Source of the DNA: Beroe forskalii
Lineage: Eukaryota > Ctenophora > Nuda > Beroida > Beroidae
DNA: 64,000 nucleotides
Reading direction: 5' to 3'
Assembly: GCA_011033025.1 (NCBI GenBank)
Contig: WFMF01000552.1
Span: 1 to 64,000, forward strand
Part shown: positions 56,401-64,000 of the stretch, piece after piece
Numbering within the stretch: the first letter of the stretch is position 1
Layout: the number at the start of each line of letters is the position of its first letter
Translations under genes and position numbers: made by a program
Notes under the pieces: generated by a model
What the model saw: the letters and a program-made list of their open reading frames with translations, nothing else
What the model was told of the DNA's origin: nothing
Databases searched by the model: none

Positions 56401-59400
56401 TAATGAGGAATTTCCAAAGTTTATCGGTGTCAGCCTCATGCCTGCTTTATCGTACTGTTATGTTATCCTTAGCGAAAAGCTATGTTATTCCAAGTGAAAA
56501 GCTATGTTATTCTAACAAATTAATCATTTTGTGGCTATTCTCCTAAGTAACCATTGTCTTACAAAAATCAACAGTGGAATTGAGGCCTCCAAATGACTTG
56601 ATTTAATCAGCTAAGTTTACGGTGAATACAGGTTTATTATGGCATCGCACTCTGTGATAAATCAACACCTTTCAGCACAGTGCCATGATTCAAATCAACG
56701 TATCTAAACTGTAGACTGATATTTCAAAATTTTAGTTCTTTCTGAGTAGACTCAAATAGAAGCAGTTTTGGATTACTCGAACTTTATTAACGTTGCGATG
56801 TTCAACATCATATTCATAATCTGAAAATATGTACAAAAATAGTAAAAAACGTAATTTATTTACACTGTACAGTCTTCAAAATTATATGAAAACGTGTAAA
56901 AAAAGTTCCCAAAATATTTTGGAGATTCAGAGTTAATTTCACTAAAAATATTGTCATTGTATCAAAATAAAAATATTCAACTGGTCAATAAATTAAAATT
57001 CGCGTCGAAAATTGTATCAAATATCAATGCTGTATCATTTAATTTTGAAGACTGTACAGTGTAAATAAATTACGTTTTTTACTATTTTTGTACATATTTT
57101 CAGATTATGAATATGATGTTGAACATCGCAACGTTAATAAAGTTCGAGTAATCCAAAACTGCTTCTAATTGAGTCTACTCAGAAAGAACTAAAATTTTGA
57201 AATATCAGTTATTATGAGACTCAGAAACAGCGCACTGCTACTACAACTAGGTAATAAACTGTAGACATATTACTGTATGATATACTCTACTATGCAGATA
57301 CCGATTCATGCAGATACTAATCTTATATACCCTTGCAGGACCATTCCAAAGCTTGCTGATCAGCACAACTTCAACTACTTCATTACCGACCAAAAACAAC
57401 ACCTTATGGTAAGATTTTACGGATATGGGGATTTTAAAATTCGTAATCATCAACAATTGAGCTTGTTATAAGGTTACAGATTTAAAAGTTGAAAGAGCCA
57501 TGTGACATTGACCGACTGAATGTGTATGTGTAAGAGTAAGGTTTAGAATTATCCTATACGGGAAATAAGTTTGTAATTCATCAGAAAGTTGTAATATTAT
57601 GTGTATCACATATTATAATTCGGACCCCTTGTAATGATGCCTTATCACGATTACCGTAGACTCGGGAAGTCAGTAATTTGGTGTCACATGTCTGACACAT
57701 AATATATAGGCAACAGGAAGGTGTCAAATTAGACGTAACAAAATATTATCATCTACAGATTGAGTACGTGCGATTTCTGCTTATTACTAGCAAAATTGCA
57801 TGGCTCAAAGAGTATCCGAAATAGGTGCGCGGCGTCGGGAAATCTTGAGGGTTTGAGCCGCGCTATCTTACCACTATAACACATCAAAAACCATGTGCTA
57901 TTTCTGCAGAATTCCGGCGAAATCTCTTGGCAAATATCCAAGAAAACACCTGAAATGTTTCCCATCTAAAACCACGGTTTCTCGCAGGATATCGACCTCG
58001 AGCCGATGTACATCATGAACCGTTCGCATCGCCCTGACTTCATAGATCAACAACAAAAGGAAGAATCAGCCCCGATGATAACCCAAGCAGCGTACGAGTA
58101 CAGACAGCGAGATGACACTGCGTCTCCTGCTACACAGGCTGAGGAACAGCTGGCAATAGGGCGCCCTACTGCTGATAGGGGGGGTCTGGGGAGAGGCGAG
58201 ACTCAGCTACATGCAATATGCAGGTTAGAAGGGGTGATAACAGACGACTGTTTGAATTGTCCATGAAACATTTATGTCTTTTTTTTCAAATGAGAGTGGG
58301 ATTTTAAATGAATACTCATTGCTGACTGTTACTCTTTCCCCAGGAATAAGAAAGCTGATGAGCTGAAGCGAGTTCTGGCTCAAGGGAACATTGACATAAA
58401 TGCTACAGATTCCATGGGTCGTACTCCACTTTACTCTGCCGTGGGGTCAGATGCCCTAGAGATTGTTGAAGTGAGTAATCCGAGAGTTTGGATGGGAGCT
58501 TGTCAGAAATTGTCTTGATAACTTGACTATTTTAATGTTTCTGCCCCTCACTCTGTTCTCTGTACTAAACCTCCCCTTCCTTTCAGATCCTTCTGGATGT
58601 GGAAGGAGTTGACATTGAGAAACCCATCACTCTCAGAGGAACAACCCCCCTCATCCTCGCCTCCAAGATGGTGTTTAACGGAATCGTGGAGAAGCTCCTT
58701 GAGTCAGGCGCCCAAGTTAACGCTGCTGACGCCTCCAGGCGTACGGCGCTCCACTGGGCGGCCGCTGTCTCCAACCTCCATGCTATGGAGCTACTCATCC
58801 AGAGGGGGTCTAACAAGGACGCTGAGACCGCTAAGAAGGAAACACCCCTCTTCTTAGCCTCCAGAGAAGGGAAGCTGGAGGCGGTTAAGATCCTCCTGTG
58901 GAACAACGCTCAGAGGAACTTGGCTGACAGTATGGAGGAGACGCCGCTTGATGTGGCAAGGGATCACTGCCACCAAGACATCGAGGAGGTGCGTGGCTGT
59001 AGGGGGTTGACTTAAGAGAGTTCCTCCGGATTTACTTTTCTCAGACTTTTCTCCGACAATCATGAATAGTTTAAAATGTCTTGCTATACTTGGTACTAGG
59101 AATGTTGACTCTTGCTTCGAATATTTGGCAATGTCTCTAACCCTTTCTCCCTCAGGTTCTCCTCACCTGGAAGATGGACGGTAACACTGTCCTCAAGCCT
59201 CCACCCCCTCAACCTCACCAACTCCCTGGCTCCCTCACCCCTCCCCAGTCTGATGATGCTGCTACTGGCTCCCCTAACTCTCTCCCCACGCTCTCGCCTT
59301 GTCAGAAGGATACTCCTATTGAGGAGAAGAAGAACAAGAGGAAGAAGAAGAAAGCGGAGCAGCCCAACCACCAAACCTGCTACCAGACAGGTGATTATAA

Positions 59401-60195
59401 TGATGTGTAGCTCATGTTCACTGCTTAGTGATTACCGTATTCTGGCGATTGGCAGCTTATCCAGACGTTTCTGTTGTTCCTCATTCCTAATGTCAGGCTC
59501 TTCCTCCAATATCCCCACTCTTCCAACCCCCCCCCCATTCCCCTCTAACCCTTTCACTCTCAGGTTACTGGGCTAAGAACCAGCTCCACTCGCCTCCCAA
59601 CTGGATGTCCACCCAGATGCTCTCCCCAGAATCACTAGCTGGCTCTCCCACTTCCATACCCACCGTGAGTTCAAAGAGGAGTCTTCGTGAGATATATCCA
59701 CTCTCAAGAGTTTTCTGTCATATAGGATATGCGACTTCTATCGGAATGTCTGGCTGTTATTGTTTATTGGTAATAAGATCTGGATAATTAACGATTGGAG
59801 TCAACTTTGACTGCCAAAACTCAGCGCCTAATGCCATGATTTCTCTCCTTAGTCCTCTATCCACCCTCCCTCAAATTTACAACCCCACTACCATCCTTCA
59901 CGGCCCACCCCTTACCCCTATCTCCCCTCTTTACCCCCAATTAACCCACCGCCAGCAATTTATCTCCCTCTCCCCCTTACCCCCTTTATATGCCCCCTAA
60001 CCCCACTGACCACCCCTCTAACCCCCATCTCTCCTGCAGGCGGTGGACCCCAGCATCCCTACCACAGACTCGCAGCAACACGCTCCCCAGCGACTAACCC
60101 ACTACCCCATCCACCCGGGATATCCCCTGGATAATCCCCAGTCTTACATCCCCAACGAGCACCTCCTACCCCATCGACCAGCCAATAACAGGTGA
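47478..60195 (+). CDS. Notch: Short Notch-like receptor: NODP-like stub, transmembrane, RAM, ankyrin repeats; 11 exons
   Basis: Exons 47478-47509, 48273-48430, 48580-48671, 56092-56210, 57339-57408, 57988-58223, 58344-58470, 58587-58988, 59156-59390, 59564-59664 and 60040-60195 all join in phase and end at TGA 60193-60195: 575 codons. Exon 1 encodes MFLFLALSIF, a short possible signal sequence. Residues 12-63 match the Notch NODP domain (LYLSFDDRYC...RFPFQVLAIEDSE). Residues 75-94 are the transmembrane helix (AIICTIAVIGILLLVAAV). The RAM motif is RLWEPDGF (106-113). Six ankyrin repeats fill about 227-420 (GRTPLYSA, GTTPLILAS, RTALHWAAAVSN, ETPLFLASREGK, ETPLDVARDH) and correspond to Notch ANK2-7; ANK1 is not recognisable. 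A nuclear signal KKNKRKKKK lies near 471-478, then a Pro/Ser-rich tail. No EGF or LNR exon was found. Exon 1 is the least certain; exons beyond it are secure. Confidence 0.85.
47510..48272 (+). other. Intron 1 of Notch-like gene
   Basis: Non-coding. Begins GTAAGT. Contains long C runs (47727-47741, and 48258-48269 just before the acceptor). No EGF, LNR or other cysteine-rich exon was seen in it, which matters for the short-ectodomain model. Confidence 0.55.
49560..49700. repeat. Minisatellite, ~20-22-bp unit GGTTCACCAGGGGGTCAGTA
   Basis: About six imperfect copies inside the large Notch intron. Confidence 0.85.
50785..51400. repeat. 143-bp tandem repeat, about four and a half units
   Basis: CACGTGAGTTCACG recurs at about 50786, 50930, 51073 and 51215, with a diverged copy at 51358. 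The first units are nearly identical and later ones drift. Lies in the large Notch intron. Confidence 0.9.
51434..51584. mobile_element. Small MITE with ~57-bp inverted repeats
   Basis: Left AGGACCACCAAAACCGTTGG... and right ...CCAACGGTTTTGGTGGTCCT are almost perfectly complementary, separated by about 37 bp. Total 151 bp. The target duplication is unclear. Confidence 0.8.
52521..52964 (-). CDS. GIY-YIG endonuclease domain, left arm (open)
   Basis: 147 codons of a 5'-truncated Penelope-like ORF. VIYRITCSCGRRYIGETCRA is the GIY-YIG core (Y-I-T...Y-I-G-E-T-x-R), followed by RFEEHTK and, near the end, LKESLFIQQYDDGNLLNDKL, the Glu-containing helix and 'N' block of these domains. CxC replaces the more usual CxxC before the core. 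The reverse transcriptase part is absent. The first Met is internal to the original protein. Confidence 0.75.
   Translation of the reverse strand: MPGKLELIYTSSYLKLSQVFKFKDVQPKHLKHDVIYRITCSCGRRYIGETCRALQTRFEEHTKTSGSGMTEVGKHLVAEPGCHITFEDCEILTYESKMYKRKLKESLFIQQYDDGNLLNDKLKSVPLFLFNLPTYQDQIKGRIFPKF
53083..53543 (+). pseudogene. GIY-YIG endonuclease domain, right arm (frameshifted)
   Basis: Same sequence as the left arm in opposite orientation, but a 1-bp loss near 53224, just after the core RYIG, breaks the frame. The remaining part reads from 53286 in another frame. Confidence 0.75.
54043..54469. mobile_element. MITE with ATACCTTATTGGCCTTTATT ends and CCGGTTAAA units
   Basis: The left ATACCTTATTGGCCTTTATT and the right inverse ending AATAAGGTAT are complementary over about 25 bp. 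GGCCGGTTAAA units are repeated inside both ends. 427 bp, non-coding. Shares ends with the larger candidate element at 16497-18273. Confidence 0.7.
54864..54915. repeat. 10-bp microsatellite TAATGATGTT, five copies
   Basis: Perfect units at 54871-54910 plus partial flanking units. Confidence 0.95.
55379..55613. repeat. 63-bp direct repeats flanking an ATT-rich block
   Basis: TTTTAATATTATGCTGAAAG...TTAGTAAATTAAATAA occurs at about 55379-55441 and 55551-55613, enclosing ~110 bp of (ATT)n-like DNA. Confidence 0.85.
56715..57209. mobile_element. Foldback element with ~165-bp inverted repeats
   Basis: The left arm 56715-56886 (ACTGATATTTCAAAATTTTA...) and right arm 57041-57209 (inverse) are nearly identical. 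The centre is AT-rich. Lies between the RAM exon and the next exon of the Notch-like gene. The dinucleotides outside do not give a clear duplication. Confidence 0.8.
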
Positions 60196-61019
60196 GGAAG
60201 GCAAAACATTTTGATTCTCGAGATGTAGGGGGGGGGGGCCAACGCTCTTTTAGGCTCCGAGGATAGAAAAATTCTCAAAAGAGCCCTAGAAATTGGGGCC
60301 TAAAAGAGCCTAAAAGAGCCATTCGTGTGAAATGATCAGAGTTTTCCCAGAATAATGTTTCTTCACAGATCAGGTACAGTACATTGTGAAATCTTAACTG
60401 ATCATTAGTGTACTGTGTACTTGCCGTAAGTACACACACACACACACACAAACACTGTAGAATTGAAGGTGATGATATCAAATTAATCCAATTTCAATGA
60501 AAATGTTTAGACAAGCAACGATCCACAATGATTTTGTTTCATCCTTTGTGGCTTTGTTGCTTTTCCAAATTTCAATTTCATGCCCAACAGTAATCTGGTA
60601 ATCTGGTAGTATCATTACCATTATTTCCTGGTAATCCCTAATTTGCCGGCATCTTATCCATAAAATGAAAAAAGCTCTACTTTCTTACTTTATTTCACAG
60701 TTAAGAAGGTCGATGATTTTGCTGAATATCTTTGTTTGAATTTCATTTTCACACACAATTTGCTGATATTTTACTATGTGCTGTTCATTGTTGAGGTCTT
60801 GGGTATATGCTCCAGTAATTTCGGTTGCCTATTGTATAATGTACAATGTTATTCGTGCAATTAATTTCATGTGTTCTTTTAAGTATAACCATATAATATA
60901 TATATGGTCGCTATACAAGATGCTAGGTATTATCCATTAGCAGAGGCAATATAGGGTCTGACCCTATATTCTAGAATTGACCCAATCCATATGGTTGCAA
61001 AAGGGCGTATGAGCCAATA
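60196..61019. other. No gene seen downstream of Notch-like stop
   Basis: Contains a G run, an (AC)n tract (60430-60450) and AT-rich DNA. GT at 60192 could also act as a donor, and an acceptor at 60367-60368 would add a 13-codon tail, so an alternative last exon is possible. Confidence 0.35.
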
Positions 61020-61440
61020 GACGTTACAATTGATTCAGCCTTGAAAATCTACCTACTAAAGTACTAAGCACTATCTCGGATCAATTTTGAGAATTTACCT
61101 ATCAAGCACTATCTAGTTCCCTTTCGGTCTTCGGACCTTGCCCACCTTTTGGAGGCGAATCTGAAAATTTACTCAAAATTCTGAAAATTTACCAAATAAT
61201 AAGCACTATCTCGGATCACATTTTTAGTCGTTCGGGTCGTTCCTCAAAAAATGGTGTAATTTTGAAAAATCTACCTACTAAGCACTACTCGGATCAATTT
61301 TGAAAATTTATCTATCAAGCACTATCTAGAATAAATTTTAAAAATTTACCTACTCAAAGGTCAAAAATGTACCCTAAAGTCCTGAAAATTTACGGTCTAC
61401 AAATGTGAAAATTTACCTAATAAGCATTATCTCAGAGTCG
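61020..61440. repeat. Degenerate repeats of AAAATTTACCTA-CAAGCACTATCT
   Basis: At least six imperfect copies of a ~35-60-bp unit containing AAGCACTATCTCGGATCA or TCAAGCACTATCTAGA. Confidence 0.7.
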
Positions 61441-61639
61441 TCCAAAAAGGGTCTCGCCACATAAATTCCAAGAGTATACCTGAAATTTGCCTCCATTCAA
61501 CGGTATAATTTGCCCTCCAAAAGGGTAAAAACTAAAAAGTGCCCTCCAAAGAATTTTCAAGGGTTGGCAGCTATGGGTATACTACAAACATAACAAAATA
61601 GTGTAATCAATTTTCTAATTCAAGGATTGACATAAGAGG

Positions 61640-62690
61640 CGGGAGATACTTAACTGTGGATCATCAGCGGTTAACCTACAGTTGTTAAGAGAAACGGAGG
61701 GTTTCGGCCCATGTACCTCTCACAGCTCTTACAACTGCAAGGTTGGGCCACCCAGGACTCCGGATTCCTGAGCAACACAGTTTGAGGAAAGCAAGAGAAA
61801 AGAGAAAGAGTTCAATGAGGCCAGAGGTAAAGATCAATGAGTGTTAAAAACCGTGTGATATATCTGAATATAAAGCTACTAAAACTAGAAGGTGAAGGTT
61901 AAAATGAAAAGGAGGTTGCAGGCATCTGCCTGTGCAGCCCCACATTTCAGTAAATTGCGCGAGGTCAGCAACAAAGCAACAAGCTGCAAACATACATTTT
62001 GATACATTTTGAAGGGTTTAGCAGGGATCGCAGCTGGGATCAGTGATGTCCACGTACTCCATCTCCTCGTTCGCAGCTCCAGTCGAGTAAGGAGTTGCTG
62101 TTTGGCGTTATAAAACCAAAAACTGGTGTGAGGAAGTCTCCAAGGGATACTTTGAATGCCTCAAGCTCCTTTAAACTGAGTTGACTTGCTTGGGAAGCAA
62201 CTTCCAAAGACGAGCAAATTTAACCCCAAATGAATTGTCGTAGGCAGTAGACACTGAGCGCTGTGCCTTGTAGTTGAATGGAAGAATTTTCGCTTTCGGA
62301 CACCAAGACGTTCATTGTTGTAGAACTCTAAACATGTGCTGTTCGGGGCCTTTTCCTGCAGAATCTTCCATGTATGGATTATGGTGTGCCGTTCTCTTCT
62401 ACGCTGGAGAGACATCAGTTTCATCTTTTCAGACGGTCCCAGTAGTCCATATCCTTTGTCCCAGCAATGCGTTTGGTGAAATATTGCTGGATTGATTCTA
62501 CTGCTTGAGTCCAGCCACAATCATCTGATATTAGGACACCAAGATCTCTTACAGATGATGTTGGTTGGAGAATGCTACCGTCAGGCGTTGTGTACCACCT
62601 CAGCTCTGCAGTGAAGGGCAGGTTTCTCAGGAGGTATGAGTTGGGGGGGGTGACATGATGATTTTTGAGTGTCCCCAAAAATAGTTATAT
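61640..62690 (-). pseudogene. LINE (CR1/Jockey-like) reverse transcriptase C-terminal fragment
   Basis: Minus frames at 62421-62678 and 62161-62520 overlap and together read SVRDLGVLISDDCGW, QQYFTKRIAGTKDMDYWDRL, and the YK/R-rich end block (MSLQRRRERHTIIHTWKILQ, APNSTCLEF...R, HSTTRHSAQ). This is the post-RT region of CR1/Jockey-type elements common in animals. The frames differ, and the catalytic RT motifs lie outside or are lost. Antisense text at 61640-61760 (about GAGAGGTACATGGGCCGAAA) probably belongs to the same element's 3' region. Confidence 0.7.
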
Positions 62691-63710
62691 ATTCAAAACT
62701 CTTTTGACGAATGAGTAAAATTACACCAATTACTCATATTCAAAATTAAATTTTTCTGAATTTCTCACTTTTATTCTATGAATTTGATCTTGTATTGTTG
62801 TTTGGATAACTTGTTTGATTAAATATCTGGATATTTCATCTACATTTTGGGTATGCACTGATTAGGGTTAAGCTTGGGAAAAATGGAATGCAGTGTGTTG
62901 CTGTAGTGTACCGTGTGTACTTATGGTTCTCTGATTGATGCTTTGATGTAATTCTTAGTTTATTTATGGAAATGATTGTATCTATTGTAAAAGATAGATC
63001 TCCTCCAGGAATCCTCCTATTCTGCCTTGATCTATTTGTAATTGCTTCAACCCGTTCCAACGGGACCCTCGGGACATGGATTTACATGAAGTTTCCCTGT
63101 ACGTGCTATTACTTTCCTGTTTTTGTTTTTTATTATTGTTAGCCTTGTGCCTCTGTTGAGCTTCTTGAATTTATCTCCGTTGTTTTTTGAACATTGACCA
63201 GTCCATTGAGCTCTAGATTTAACATTTTCCTATTTTGTTTATCAACAATCAGCATTCGACGATTCATACCCATGTTCTGCCAAGTATTCATTTTTTTCGA
63301 GTTTGGTATCCCACAACTTATAGTTTTTACTCTTGGTAGTTTTGATGATTTATTAAGGGTAAAATGTATTTCGATTCCAATAAGACAGTAAAAGTAGGGT
63401 ACACCTGCACACTAAAAATTTCGAACGTTTTTCTATGTCACTGTTGTCTGGATGCGGATGCGCGCATTCTCAGCGCGCAAATAGACTTTTTTGTTCGTTT
63501 GCATCAAGTCAACGCAGCAACAATTTCATAGATGGATGATTCCCGAATGTTATTTTTTTGCAAATCGCTTACGATGGCTGAGTTGCAATTTATCCAGCAT
63601 GCAATTATTGTTCAAATTAAGCTAGGCAAAGCTCCCTCAGTCTTTGATTGAGCACCTTTTCTTTGAAACAGTTAACAGCTCTTTATTATGATAAAATTGC
63701 AGGAATAATC
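62691..63710. other. No gene seen
   Basis: AT-rich DNA with only short unsupported frames. Confidence 0.4.
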
Positions 63711-63791
63711 AAATAAATTTTAATGGGGCTGGCAAGTTGGATACACAGACTCACCCCATCTCGCCAGTTGCCAGCCCCATTGAATAAATTT
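63711..63791. mobile_element. Short hairpin element, ~30-bp inverted repeats
   Basis: AAATAAATTTTAATGGGGCT...GGCAA and TTGCCAGCCCCATTGAATAA...ATTT are complementary; the whole is 81 bp. Confidence 0.7.
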
Positions 63792-64000
63792 GATCAAAAC
63801 CGGTAAGGATGTCCAATTTATTTAATCCATAGTCCATAAAGTGTTACCATGATGCTGGTGGTGCATGTCTTTTGTCATTTTCACGGCAACACTCGTCTAA
63901 ATACAGTTCTCCTGCTATGTTCTTATCTCCAAGAAACTTGTCTTGTCTAACAGTAACATCAGTCGATTTTTGACCCCCTATTCGGGCTATTTTGCTCTGA

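Noticed and set aside
59096..59374. Leu/Arg-rich minus frame
   Set aside because: Antisense of the Pro/Ser-rich Notch-like exon.

Overview
The window is animal nuclear DNA. It is AT-rich, its genes have many short GT-AG introns, it is crowded with transposable elements, and it contains exactly 100 N (20445-20544), a scaffold gap. Two host genes are recognisable: a TTC39-like gene on the minus strand at the left edge, and a Notch-related gene on the plus strand at 47478-60195. They place the host among metazoans, probably an invertebrate; I cannot name the species.

Layout. 0.2-1.6 kb: partial TTC39-like gene. 3.1-13.8 kb: rearranged, mostly dead remnants of a Maverick/Polinton: a RING gene, a broken zinc-ribbon/OB-like gene, pieces of DNA polymerase B and two tandem copies of a spliced gene of unknown function. 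A Mutator-like (MULE) transposon with 8-bp target duplications (8273-10307) is nested in them and itself contains a Penelope-type GIY-YIG fragment. 13.8-21.6 kb: unidentified exons, a candidate CCGGTTAAA-type transposon, low-quality sequence and the gap. 21664-38529: a nearly complete Polinton with 430-bp terminal inverted repeats. 38.5-47 kb: minisatellites, foldback repeats and one Ser-rich reading frame. 47.0-60.2 kb: promoter-like module and Notch-like gene, whose 7.4-kb intron is full of repeats. 60.2-64 kb: degenerate repeats, a LINE fragment and a hairpin element.

The Polinton encodes a spliced 13-exon protein-primed-type DNA polymerase B (one frame break after motif C), FtsK/HerA-like packaging ATPase, adenain-like cysteine protease, major capsid and penton-like proteins, two small basic/hydrophobic virion-type proteins, a small membrane glycoprotein, an OB/zinc-ribbon candidate ssDNA-binding protein and a RING-finger protein. 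The integrase survives only as its C-terminal part with chromodomain. Replication and host-interaction genes at the ends are spliced; the central virion block (28.7-35.8 kb) is intronless and packed into strand-uniform runs, some with a TATA box 25-40 bp before the first ATG.

The most striking host feature is the Notch-like gene. A short hydrophobic first exon splices in phase to a NODP-like exon, then transmembrane, RAM, ankyrin and basic/Pro-Ser-rich exons. It ends at an in-frame TGA and predicts a protein of about 575 residues with no EGF or LNR modules: a miniature, potentially ligand-independent Notch.
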